From assembly GCA_964019155.1 (NCBI GenBank), contig OZ025241.1, positions 87,171,228 through 87,235,227 of the forward strand: a DNA stretch of 64,000 nucleotides. The letters run 5' to 3'. Shown piece by piece: positions 1 through 13,556 of the stretch. The notes beneath the pieces are model-generated. The model had not been told where the DNA came from. It did not search any database and saw only the letters and a program-made list of their open reading frames with translations. Numbering within the stretch: the stretch's first letter is position 1; the number at the start of each line of letters is the position of its first letter. This stretch comes from Osedax fenrisi (taxonomy: Eukaryota > Annelida > Polychaeta > Sabellida > Siboglinidae). A program made the translations under genes and the position numbers.

Positions 1-144
1 ATATATGATATAGCATATATGCACATTATCTTTAATATATGATGACGAGGAAGATGCGTGTTTACTAATTGAGATGAATAGATTCCATAATGATATCATA
101 CTGATCGTACTACTCATAATGTAGTTCACGTGATGAGTCACATG

Positions 145-596
145 TATCACGTGTGTATCACACGTGTATCACGTGTGTATCACGTGTGTATCACGTGTGT
201 ATCACATGTGTATCACATGTGTATCACATGTGTATCACATGTGTATCACATGTGTATCACGTGTGTATCACGTGTGTATCACATGTGTATCACGTGTGTA
301 TCACGTGTGTATCACGTGTGTATCACGTGTGTATCACATGTGTATCACGTGTGTATCACATGTGTATCACGTGTGTATCACATGTGTATCACATGTGTAT
401 CACGTGTGTATCACGTGTGTATCACATGTGTATCACGTGTGTATCACGTGTGTATCACGTGTGTATCACGTGTGTATCACATGTGTATCACGTGTGTATC
501 ACATGTGTATCACGTGTGTATCACGTGTGTATCACGTGTGTATCACGTGTGTATCACGTGTGTATCACGTGTGTATCACGTGTGTATCACATGTAG
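145..596. repeat. 11-bp E-box minisatellite (TATCAC[G/A]TGTG)
   Basis: About 40 head-to-tail copies of TATCACGTGTG or TATCACATGTG. The CACGTG form is a palindromic E-box. The period is not a multiple of three and the unit has no stop on this strand, so all three forward frames stay open; the apparent 150-residue proteins are artefacts. The only common variant is G to A at the CpG. Confidence 0.97.
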
Positions 597-636
597 ACAA
601 TTCTTCAGAGGATACAATATCTAAGTAAAGTAAAAA

Positions 637-642
<6 letters not shown>

Positions 643-678
<36 letters not shown>
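643..678. repeat. (AT)n microsatellite
   Basis: Uninterrupted AT dinucleotides abutting the (ATG)n end of the neighbouring LINE tail. Confidence 0.9.
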
Positions 679-682
<4 letters not shown>

Positions 683-1065
683 ATGATGATGAAATAAGGT
701 GTACTAGGCACCGTTACAAAGTGATAACTCCTCGTAAGTGCACTTAAAATAAATAATACAAATAAAACACAATAACAACAACAAAAGAAAAAACTAATGG
801 AACAAATTGGAAGTAATAAGAACGAAATATAAAAGCTAATAATAATATAATAAAATTAGATAGAGGATATATATGAATTAATGATGAGTATTAAAGGAGG
901 TGGGAGATTGAATGGATCTTATAGATGAAATGAGTGCATTCCAGATATATGGGTATATGAGATCATTCCATAATGTATGAGAATGATCGTTTCTGGAATT
1001 TAAGGGAGGATGGCTGTGGGATTACGAGATATATACTGGAAGTTGAACGTATATCAAGTGTGGTG
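679..1065 (-). mobile_element. LINE 3' tail, decayed
   Basis: Read on the minus strand, this ends in a short ATC trinucleotide tail preceded by a 3' UTR, as in CR1/L2-type LINEs. Upstream are broken fragments resembling the SFS...LWN C-terminal signature of the reverse transcriptase protein. No intact frame remains. Family placement is inferred from the tail and weak protein traces. Confidence 0.5.
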
Positions 1066-1082
1066 TAACGAATTGAGAATAA

Positions 1083-1124
<42 letters not shown>

Positions 1125-2615
1125 TTAACTATACGTCTTGATTTAATTTTCGTCCCGCCCTTATTATTATGTTATAATACTATTGTTTAAGTGTTACTAT
1201 AATATACTGTATATACTATACTATGGTATACACTGTTAACATTTAAGATACAATACATAAAAATAAAAGTTATAAATCTTGTCCTGCCTATAGGTATACA
1301 ATAATATAAAATATATTGTACATTTTAAATGTACACTATTTACTACAATAAGCATGCACTATTAATTTTAAATAAAAATGACACCTATATATAAATATAA
1401 TCTTTTACAATATAGTATACAATAATTTAAAATATATATTTTAGAAAGGTAAAGTTTATATTCATAGTGAATTGGTATACCTTTAAAAGTAAGTGCATAT
1501 ACTTATATTTAAAGGTACACTGTATTAAGTATATACATGTACCTTATGTAATACCAGTTCATCTATAGCTTACGTAATACTTTACAGGTATTACATAATC
1601 ACACCTCGACGTGTAGGCGTGCTGGATGGAATTGTGTTTGGTTGTGTGTTATGATTTGCCTTCAATTGCTGTTATAAGTACATGCGGTTTACACTCCATT
1701 CCATCGAAATAAAGAAAGAAAAGACAATAAAGAACTTTCTTTATATCGATGCTCCATACACAAGTTTATTCTCTACCAGAAGTTAAGGTATTTGCCGAGA
1801 CAATACTTCTTAGTAATATAGTAATACGCCTTGCCACATTCAACACCCCGTTCCTGATATCTTCGCGTACTGGTAAAAGGGTGGCTAACAGGTATGCCAG
1901 GTATAACAGGTATACATTACTATGCCATGACAAAGGACATCATAGATTTGGTCCACCACTTCTTATTCTTTATTCGTAGCTACCACTATATCTAGTTACC
2001 TTCCCCCTATCCTCAATCCGGGAGCCTGTGGGACCGAGTGGTGAATACGGCGTGGGTGGCATTGTATCATCGCTACACCATTATTTAATATAAATATTCA
2101 AATATAAATATATACACCATTATACTTGATATATTTATATATTTTACGTTCATATAAATATGTATAGACATGCATACACAAACATATATATATATATATA
2201 TATATATACTTAAACAAGCATCCGCATTGATACGAACATCAATATGTATAGTAACTTTCTATTTTCCTCTATACATATATGTACTAATATATTAGCGTCC
2301 ATATGTATGGAGGTGAGATAATTAAATAACACGTTATAAACTATATCTACGATAATAAAACCAATGAGATTAACTATTTGCATAAATATTATTTACCGAT
2401 AATGTCCAATATTCCCTATAGTATTCGCATCGCTCGCAAGGGCTATATCTAAATAATACATTTATTGCGGTCTTAATAAAACACATGTAAAACATAGAAA
2501 TATACATGTATATTATGCATGTACATTGTACAATGCATGCATTGTATGTATATACAGACATATACTATATACAGTGTACGACGTACACACAGTTACTCAC
2601 ACACAAAACACACAT

Positions 2616-2657
<42 letters not shown>

Positions 2658-3040
2658 TCAAATATATTTTTAATAAATCGATAAAAAAATAATTTTCCCA
2701 TTTCCGCGAACTAAATTCACTTCCACTATGCACTTTATAACCTAACTAACCTCGCCTCTAACTTCCTTTAATACACTTAATATCGCCCACGTATTGATAC
2801 AATGTCTACAAATCACATCAATAATATAACTATAATATGTATTATATATAAGTTATAATCTAGACGAGCGATAATAATAGAACATATTCTATATTATTTT
2901 GAAGCCAGTCGGTGGAAAAAGTATAATATTATTATAAACACAATATTTTAAATATAAAAAATTCTTCACATATTATTAGTATTATTATTATTAGTATAAT
3001 GTTCCACGTACCCACATATGCCCGATAGTACCATTATTTT
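1066..3040. other. AT-rich sequence without recognised genes
   Basis: Contains (AT)n tracts at 1084-1120, 2185-2208 and 2620-2649 and slightly GC-richer patches at 1590-1720 and 1985-2075 that I cannot assign. Upstream exons of the UNC93-like gene could lie here, but none was recognised. The open frame at 1749-1979 matches nothing known to me. Confidence 0.5.
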
Positions 3041-3700
3041 ATTTATTTTATTAAATGTTTTATTGACTACAAAAGCACGTGGTGGTTATGGGCGTAATGA
3101 GGAGGAAACAAAAATAAAATAAATAAAGTACAATAAAAATGAAGGAAAAGGGAGAGTAGGTTACAATGTTAATATGTACGTGGAGAGTTTACATTTAAAT
3201 AGTGACAGGGATTGTAAACACCTAATTTCATATGTAAGAGCATTCCAGTGTTTTGGAGCTACCACTGAGAAAGCAGATTCTGAATGAGCAGATATATATA
3301 TATATATATATATCGACAGACTATAGTCGAGCGTTGCACAATTTTCATCGTGTGACATTTCCTGCTAGCTCGACTAAGGGTTTTAATACTGATCAAGTTT
3401 TCTAGGTACTCGGGAGATCTAAGATGTATCACCTTATGGGTGATGCATAGTAGTCTGTACCTGCATAGATACCTAAACTTAAGACAGTCGAGTGATCGCA
3501 TTAGGGTCGATATTGATACTATTGAAGATCACTTAAGTTTATAAAGGGTGCGTATAGCACGTCGTTGTTTCATCTCAAATGCAAGCATAAGCTATAGGGG
3601 TAGATTTCATATAAGTGAGCAGCAGTATATAAGTCTACTGAAGACTAGCGAGTGTATTAGACTTTTAGTCATTGAAAAAGTCATATTATATGTCTAATAT
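3041..3700 (-). mobile_element. LINE C-terminal fragment, decayed
   Basis: Minus-strand frames give SPEYLENLI, then FSVVAPKHWNAL and LFKCKLSTYIL. These are the conserved C-terminal signatures (P.YL..L, FSVAAP..WN.LP, FK..LKT.L) of CR1/L2-type LINE proteins. An (AT)n stretch near 3295-3313 and frameshifts interrupt them, so this is a dead fragment. Confidence 0.7.
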
Positions 3701-4049
3701 TATGCATGCGATATGCGAACTACAAAACGAATTATTTATATATATATATATATTATAATAACTATTTTCTATATGTGGGCATGTGGTACATTATAATAAT
3801 CTTAATAACAATAATACTCATAATATGTAGTATATACTCTATATAGTGAATACTCTATCACTCTATAGAGTGAATATCACATAGGTACTAGTTATAAATT
3901 ACCATTATACATATGTATATAGTTATTATTACACATACATGTTTACATATATTACACACATATATAATATATATTATATATATACATTGTATATTACACA
4001 TATATACACCGATTTCCCTACTAGTACACACGACATGCTTGCTATGTAT

Positions 4050-4059
4050 GCTACATGCT

Positions 4060-4086
<27 letters not shown>
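4050..4086. repeat. (AT)n microsatellite
   Basis: Perfect AT dinucleotide tract. Confidence 0.85.
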
Positions 4087-4091
<5 letters not shown>

Positions 4092-4289
4092 TAGTTAGAT
4101 TATTTGTTTGCGCAAGCGCAATCGAGGTGACACGGTATCGTTATCGGATAATGTAAAAATGAATAATATATTATGTTAATCGATATTTATTCGTTATTGA
4201 GAATTAAAAATAGATATATCAATATAGTATAAATATAGAGAAGCGTCTATAGGGTACATCTTATATAAGATTTATAAGTACTTATGAAT

Positions 4290-5125
4290 TTTTCACCTCA
4301 AAATTCACTTTCCACCACAATGTTCCCACAAATATAGGGGTCATACCCTAATCCCTCCTTCTACTACATCAACATATCTTGGTATACATATCAATAATAA
4401 ATAAACTTTTGATAAACACATATCAACATTAAAAGCTTCCACATTTCACCATTTATTCAATATAAATAAAATACGTCCCTATATAAAAACATCCACCTCA
4501 CTAACTATTACCCGTACTTTAATTCTACCTGACTACACTACTGCATACCTATACTACTTTCTTCTCACAAAAAATACGTTACAACCATCGGCCGCTTAAC
4601 TAACAGATCACTTAGACTATCTACAGACTAAAAAAAAATGACTACACTACTAGTATAACTGACCTACGAACACAACTGAACTGGCCATCCGCAAAAAAAA
4701 TAGCTCAACTTAAATTAATATCCATTCTTCATTACTCCCTATTGACTAAACAACCTGATTACCTTTAATTTATCTCCATACTGCACCACGCCACCTACGA
4801 TCCACTAACTATACGGTCCTGACTGAACCATCCTATCGCCGGAAAAAACTTGGGAAGCGTCGCTACTCTGTTTGCGCCAGCCACCTTTGGAATCAACTCC
4901 TTTCATCCCTTAAAACCATCGATACATCAACAATTACATTCAAATATAAACTAAAGAAGTACCTCCTTGTCCATGATATTTGAACTTGAAATATATTCGT
5001 TTTCGACACGTTGTACACTTGTCTGTACTTACTATTACATTTATTTATTTATTTTGTTATATTATTGTCACACTATAAGAATATTATAATTGAATTAGTG
5101 TTTAAATAAAATCATCATCATCATA
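4290..5125 (+). mobile_element. LINE C-terminal fragment with (ATC)n tail
   Basis: Forward frames yield YLGIHINNK, a region with LQPSAA, then RRYSVCASHLWNQL and FKYKLKKYLL. These are the same LINE C-terminal signatures as in the element ending at 39.0 kb. Stops and frameshifts break the frame. It ends in a 3' UTR and an ATCATCATCATCAT tail near 5110-5124, a typical LINE terminus. Confidence 0.75.
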
Positions 5126-5822
5126 TAGGAATACTATTAATTATCTTGTAACTTAATTATTTATTCAAGAACTTTAAACCTCTCTCCATACTTATTTCTC
5201 CAATAATTCAGGTATTAGATAATACGCGTTTAAATTCTTCGGAAAATGAAATATTATATTTATATATTTATTTATTAGAAATATTTTTTAATATTATAAT
5301 TTAATTTAATCAATACCGTGACTAGATGACTGTTAACATTATACCCATACAAGGTACATGTACAATTGTACATGTGTGTATTTAATTGAGATTGTTATGC
5401 AAAGGATTACTTATATATAAGTATATTATATACCATATATGGTATAACGATTACAATGTATCGTAACTAGTTAAATTTATTAATTTTAATAGTGCTACTG
5501 GAATGTTTCAAAGCTATATACAGCAAAAGAAATATATATATATATATATAAATATATATACTTCACATATCCTACAAGTTAAGTTAACTATTCAAAGTGG
5601 TATACACAAATGGTTTTGCTAATTAACCATGTTCATATATATACATATTGAATTTTTGTAAAATATTATCTATAAATGTTTATTAATTTATTAAATAATT
5701 ATTATTATAACAGTTATATTACTACGCATACTTAACCTACATAATGTATACATTATAGCCTATATATAGGCTATAGGCTACTTTCACATATTGTATTATC
5801 TATACAATAACATGACCTTCAG

Positions 5823-5937
5823 ATCCGGAATAAAGTCCAACATGTGTATATTCGGAGACTTTAAGTTCTTGCTGATGGCTCCTCTAGTGATGTTCTACAC
5901 ATTCCAGGAGGGATTCATCGCTCTAGAATTCACCAAG
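5823..5937 (+). CDS. UNC93-like exon (first one seen)
   Basis: 115 nt: one base completes the previous codon, then 38 codons up to EFTK. Acceptor ACCTTCAG, donor AAG|GTTAAG. It is GC-richer than its flanks and ends at the family's FTK boundary, in phase 0 with the next exon. Confidence 0.8.
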
Positions 5938-5993
5938 GTTAAGTGAAGGTCATTCATTATGTACGACAACTTGCCATTTCTATAATAACTATA

Positions 5994-6039
<46 letters not shown>

Positions 6040-6374
6040 CTCATATATATATATATATATGTATCCTCATATATAATGTATTATAAATAAAAATCTAAAA
6101 TATATTCATAAACCAAATACTACATCAAGAAAATGTAGTATGATGAAAAGGGTGCTGTGTTATAACATATATAGTATACTACGCATAGTGTATACACTAT
6201 AATATTTAATATTCTAAGGAAATATATCTATACATTTTAAAAATGGGTTTTAAATTATTATTTATATAATTTTATATAATGAAAACTAAGTTATCATAAG
6301 TCATTACCTACATATACTTAATCAACCAAGTGTCCTTGATATTCTAAAAATCTAATATATTACAATCATCTTAG

Positions 6375-6424
<50 letters not shown>

Positions 6425-7996
6425 AATATAGTAAAATCTCGATACATCAGACCCACAAACACCGATGACTTTATTTGTTAGCAGACTAAACTCGATCACA
6501 ATCTGCAACAGTACGTCACATACTTATCTCCGTGTGAACACATACTGTATCTATCACGTGACTTAAAACATGGCGGTCACGTGTTGTTTATAATAAGCGT
6601 GCGCGTGGACACTCTTCACGTCGGTTTCCGAATACGACGCGTGTTATTAAAAGGGGGCGTAACGGATGCGTTTTATTAATGATTGACATAGTTGTACGAA
6701 TTGGTCAGGATGAATCAACCTATACGTCTGGGTCGTAACCCAGCAAACAGTAAGAGCAGCATAATAGCAGCATAACAGCAAATGCTAGAGCCTCAAATGT
6801 TTACATTGTGCTATTATGCTGCTATTAAATGTTTATTATGCTGCTATTATGCTGCTATTAATTTGTAATGATATTATGCTGCTGTTAGGCTGCTGTTATT
6901 CTGCTATTATGCTGATATTATGCTGCTATTAATTTTAAATGTCTATTATGCTGATATTATGCTGCTATTATTATAATAGCAGCATAATAGCAGCATAACA
7001 GCAGCATAACAGCATCATACTATCATTACAAATTAATAGCAGCATAATAGCAGCATAATAAACATTTAATAGCAGCATAATAGCACAATGTAAACATTTG
7101 AGGCTCTAGCATTTGATGTTATGCTGCTATTATGCTGCTCTTACTGTTTGCTGGGAATATTTTATTTGATTAAATAATGGGGGGGGGGAGGGTATTATAT
7201 CAGATAGATAGTTACACTATTATCAGCGGGCAGTGACCTATCTCAATGTTCGAAAGAGTTAAAATGCGAACAATCGATTTTATTCGCGAATAATAATAGC
7301 GGCTTTTATAAATCAAACGTGTTATATGAATATCATGCGAATATTTGATTTTGTAATCGAAGCTATAGCTCTCAACATCCGTCAACACTAACGTCGCGAC
7401 CTTTAACCTCGCGAGAGCGTATATCCCCAGTAATGAATATAATTAATAATATTGCTTGATTACGTAACACATATGTGGCCACGTGACTACAACGTGACTA
7501 CCGCGTGACTACCACGTGACTATCTATCACGAGCGGCCGCTAATTAGCATACTTCAGATTATATCTTCGCAAACTAATACGGTCCGTCACACGTTACGTA
7601 ACCTACATGACCCGTGTGACCTCTACTGTATGACCTCTACCGTATCTAATACGTGTTTACTTATTTATTGGTGGAGTCCTTTCATCCCATCCAGGAACTT
7701 AGGCGTCAGACTCATAAACTGTAGGACGCGGGTTCAAATTCAGCCCAGACTATTAATATAGTCTTATATAATTGTGTATAATAAATGACCGGCTTCCTTT
7801 AAAACTATGGATGCATTAACACGAGATCGGCTTCGAAGGGACATTAGAGCCATATATGGTTATAAGTGTAAAACTTCATCTAATAATTATCATCTAATTA
7901 TAAGGCTATAGCCAACTGAGCTACCCAGGCGGTTAGCTAAATCCGAATATACAGGAAGTTAAGAACATGTAACCTTATAAGGTTTAATAACTATAT

Positions 7997-8065
<69 letters not shown>

Positions 8066-9036
8066 GTTTAATATTATCTTTAAAGGGGGTTTCCAAAACA
8101 CAAGTATTTCAGGCAACTTGCCCGGAATATTGAAACTTTAAAACCATTTTCTATCAAGTTGTAATGGGATACCCCTATAAAGTTACTATATATATATAAT
8201 TATAATTCAGGTAAGTTGCCGGAAAGTAAGGGGGTGTCCTACTAAAATTGTACACAACTTTAGTTGACCTGATAGAAAAGTTTTTAAAGTTACAATATTT
8301 CTGGGAACTTGCCGGAAATACTTGTAGTGGGATACCCCTTAAGAACTATAATCGTATCACATGAATTATATACCTATAGGTAGGTATTACTATAGACTAC
8401 TATATATTATAGTAGGCATTACCCGGCCGACTCTTTCATGTGTATATTTAGTGCATAGATTTGTATTTTAGGTAAACTATAACTCTATGATTTAGTATAT
8501 CAGTGGTAACTAAAGGGAGGGTAACTAAAGGCAGGGTAACTAAAGGGAGGGTAACTAACGGCAGGGTAACTAAAGGCAGGGTAACTAAAGGCAGGGTAAC
8601 TAAAGGCAGGGTAACTAAAGGCAGGGTAACTAAAGGGAGGGTAATTAAAGGGAGGGTAACTAAAGGGATGGTAACTAACGGGATAACAGTGAGGTATACC
8701 GATAGGTGTACCTGAGGTGTATGCTAGTTTACTGCACTATTCACAGATATACTATAATGTATTAATGGAAGGGATAGTTATTGAATACCCTTATATAATA
8801 GACAACGTATAGTGTATATATTGTACATTATACTGTACACTGTACAGTGTACAGTTTACACTACATACTGTTTAAACTATACATTATACAATGTATATAG
8901 AGCGTGTACAACAACTATATACACTAATATGTACTACATTGTAATACTTGTGCACATATTACATCATTATTACCGTACGACGTACGTACGTATTTATTAC
9001 GAACAAATATACACATAATATAATTGTATTAGTATA

Positions 9037-9098
<62 letters not shown>

Positions 9099-11271
9099 TA
9101 TAGAAATACTATTCGAGCGAAAAATTGAATTACTGAAAATGGTGGATGATATTATTATAGATGTATTGTGCAAAGTGTCCTGCTGTTATGACAGCACTAA
9201 TGTTATATATATAACTATAGTTGATGGTAGTATTAATAGTGTATAGTATACTATGCATAGCGTGTATATATAACACACTATGTGTAGTGCGTTTATGACG
9301 CGATCGCGTATCAGTCATCACGTGGTATAAACACACACGTGACACACGTGACCAAGATACGCATGCGCACCATCTATATAAAGTGAATTTTCAGAAAAAT
9401 CCGTTGTTTATATTGTAAATTCGTATCTAACTATACATGTTTGAAATGTAATAAAATATTTTCTAAATTATTATGTATAAGATGAAAGTAGGTTTTAGTG
9501 AAACTAAGTTTTCCATATACAAATATAAAAATCAATAGGTTAGTTTGATGTTACGTCTATATAATCTATAGTATAGATACGTATTCGGTGTGAGTAAAAA
9601 CTAACTTATATCGCATGTCATTTACTAGAACAATGGACACATTGTTTTATACAAACCGCGTCAAATATAAATCTATGTCAGTAATGTCGATACTACTGCT
9701 ATCTAGGGGGATGAATTCATATTAATCACGTTGCGTATATTGGAAGTGTTATATCAAGGACATACGTCCTTTGTTATATATTTGCTTCGCGACATCTTTA
9801 GTAAAATCAAGGAGTCTATATACACAGCTATAGGTGTGTATTATTGTATAGGTTATAGTGTATTATTGTATAGGTTATAGTGTATTATTGTATAGGTTAT
9901 AGTGTATTATTGTATATTAATATTTGTTATTGATTGAATAAAGCATACATCCTTTTGTATCCATTTGTATACAAATTTCATAGCCTCTCAAGCATAGACT
10001 TGTATATGTTATACAACATTATGAGGGACCCATGATATTACAACACAAATAAGTAAACCAGTTTTATTATGTTTTGATTTAACGTCAAGTTTTTGATAAA
10101 AACAAGAGAAAACAATACGAACTATAGTTCGTAAATACGGTATATTAGATATATACGGTATTTACGGTATATTCGGTATATACGGTATATTAGATATATT
10201 CGATATATACGGTATATTCGGTATATACGATATATTCAGGTACACTGATATTGAACCCGGGTCATCTGGCTTACTATAGTACGCTAGCTATAGCTTTTGA
10301 GTGTTCCACTAGACTATTAGCCCTCATAAACCGGTATCACCAAGCACTTAGTTATAAGTGTAACTAAAGGGTTTCAAACACACACGATAGGACGTATGTA
10401 TTACAATTTTGTGTACAATCTATACCATAGTCTGGGTTGCCAAGCAACCTTAACAATATAGTTTTTTTGGTATTTAGTTAGTTACATCAAAACATAATAA
10501 TATTTAAGTGAATATTTAGTGATATATTATTATTTATTGTCACTATAGTGCTATAGAACATTTTAAAATCTATCATAAATAAATATAATTATAGCAACAA
10601 AAATACCATAAATTATATAACATAAAATGTTCAACAAGGTTTAAAAACTAAATACTAAAAGTCCTACAATTAAAAAATAGTTCAACCCAAAACCCCAAAT
10701 CTTTCAACTCTGACACAAGTAAACTCTTTCATGGTAAATATATAATCGATTTTATGAATAAAGCTATAATTAATGGAGCAACTGCGTCCTACATGTTATA
10801 TGTAGAACTTATATCGGACATTGGGTAGTAAGTATTATAGTTCTAACGTACCCTTACCTTATATATATACATTTGTTGTTTATATTAGGAATGATAAGTT
10901 ATTAATAGAAAAAAATAAACAATATTATTAATTTAAAGTTATTATTAATTATTAATTAATGAATATTTGGTATATAATAGGTAGCCGAGCGTTTGTGTAA
11001 AGCTATATACATCGTTGTGTATAGCACTGGTAAAGTAAGCCAAACGTGCAATAATCTATATACGTTAATCAAATGCCGATCAATTAAAGTGGAGCGCTGG
11101 TAGCGGATAATCGATATCGTTAATTCTGTGATCGGTGATCGGAGGTGACCGGTCATTACGGGTTGACGAGCGACGTAAAGTGTACGACGTACACGAGTAA
11201 CTCGGGGCATGGACATCTCGTACATAGTAAGTGCACTATTATCGTGCTTGCCTGTGCGATATGGGCCATTA

Positions 11272-11307
<36 letters not shown>

Positions 11308-11582
11308 ATTAATTCCATGTGTGGCTAAGTTGGCTAATTCTTTATACATATATGTAGTAGGAAGTTGGTTCAAACCTCGTCCGGACCATTGAAATAGGTC
11401 TTAAAGTAATATTTAGAAGTGAAATTACATACGTGTGTATATAATAATAATGGGTTCTCGTTAAAACCATGGATACCTTAATAGATCAACTTCGAAGGGA
11501 CATTTTAGCTATATGGTTATAAGGTGAACTTCATCTAAGTTACTGGATGGATAGGATTCCACATAAATTAAATTTATAAAAA

Positions 11583-11644
<62 letters not shown>

Positions 11645-13523
11645 TGCAATCAAATCCTAATATCAGAGTATCAGTAATAGTCCAGTATCAGTTCGAGTCC
11701 GAGTTCGAAGTTCGATTGCATCACTAATATATATATATATATATATATATACATAGTATACCGCGATAACGCCACACTGAACAGTGTGTGAAGAGGCGTA
11801 GTCTCTGAGTCATCATAAAGCGTACGATATATGATGAGTCAGAATCGATGACGATGATGAAGATGGTGATGAGATTATTTTAATTAAAATAAAATGTTAA
11901 CACTAATTTAATTATAATTGTTAGCGTGGCAATAATAGATACAATAACTGTAATAATAAGTACGGACACGTGTATACGTACACCTTTGTGTAGATCGTGG
12001 CGAACATATGGTCATGTCTACTATACCACGCAGTGTGGTGATAACGTTACTAGTAAACAGTATACCCTATAGCATACCCTATAGCATAGCTCGTAAGCAT
12101 AGTAATTTTCTATGCGATTTATTTTCAAAAGCTTGAATTTACTTTTGCATGGCTGCATTTATCATCCATGTCTCGCATCCATAAGTAAAGATCGATAATA
12201 CGAGGGAAAGATAAAGGTTATGTTTTAATTTGAAAGTTATTTGTTTGCTGTTCCATATAGGATATAACCGTACCATCGCGCGCTGGTGTAGCAAGACCTA
12301 ATCTGATTCTGATGTCCGCTTCACATGATCCATCTCTTGTAAGGGTTGAACCCATATAGCAAAACTTATCAACTTCTTCAAGCTTTTCTCTATAGAGGGT
12401 GATATTTGCATGTATAGAATTGTCGTTAGTGTTTAACATCACTTTACTTATTTCTGTACTTATTACAATTCCATGTCTGGTTGCACTTCTTGATAGTTGA
12501 TCTGTGAGTTCTTGTAGTTCCTCGTTGGTTCCAGCAAGCAAGTCGATGTCGTCAGCGTACTTTAGATTCCAAAGTGGTCTTCCACCTACTGAAATAGATG
12601 AAGAGTAGTTGCGCTGAGTTTCACTCATAATTTCGTCAAGGAATAAGTTGAATAATATTGGTGAAAGCAGATATCCTTGACGTACAGTGTACGTCGTACA
12701 CCAACTGAAGTTTTAACGAATTCGCCTTCAGCATTATTTAGTAATACTGCGCTAGTAGAGTTTGCATATAGTGATTTGATCATCATGATTATATAATTCT
12801 GTATTCCAAACTTATATAAATACGTTATAATTAGTAAAATACACATATAAGTGTATTTTATTAGATTTGTTTTCATATATAATTGAAAACAACATTATTT
12901 CAAGAATATTCCCCTAACTGTATTACAACCCCTCCACCCTCCAAGCAACCCCTAAACACCCCCCACTAACAGGCCTACATCGCGTGTTCGCTGGGCATTC
13001 GAGAAGTGGGCCCCGTTCTGACCGGATATTCTTGTACTGCCCTCGTGGTTTCTGTGTTGTTCGCGCATGACATTCTCGCCGCTAGGATTGCTAGGAGGAC
13101 TATACTTGTTTACGTAACTGGGTTAGTAGGTCATGTGTTGTTGTGAAGAGACGGTATTATCGTCTGTGCATGACTATATATATAAAATAATGTATTTGTC
13201 TTTTGTAGTTTATATTTCTTTTAATTTCTCATAAAGGGCTACAAAATAAGGTAGATTATTTTTATTTGTATCGCTCATTATATATATATATATATGTGTG
13301 TATGTATACTGGATGACAATAATTGATAATATATATGTTATATTTGAAGATATTTAGGAGCAATAAGAATCAGCTGGTTGTAAGTCTAGATTACATGTAT
13401 TCACATTTATTTTATTATAAATAACAACAACACCACAACAACTTATAATTAGGTTATTATTGGGTATTTAGTTTTATTTATAAATATATATTTATTTAAA
13501 TATATATATATTATGAATATACG

Positions 13524-13556
<33 letters not shown>

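Noticed and set aside
130..628. Three overlapping 147-164 residue open frames
   Set aside because: They are the three phases of an 11-bp tandem repeat without stops, not a gene.
7903..7955. Functional tRNA gene on the minus strand
   Set aside because: Good box A but no box B, and no cloverleaf could be drawn.
8503..8715. VTKGR-repeat protein
   Set aside because: Translation of a 15-bp minisatellite; no flanking coding or splice evidence.
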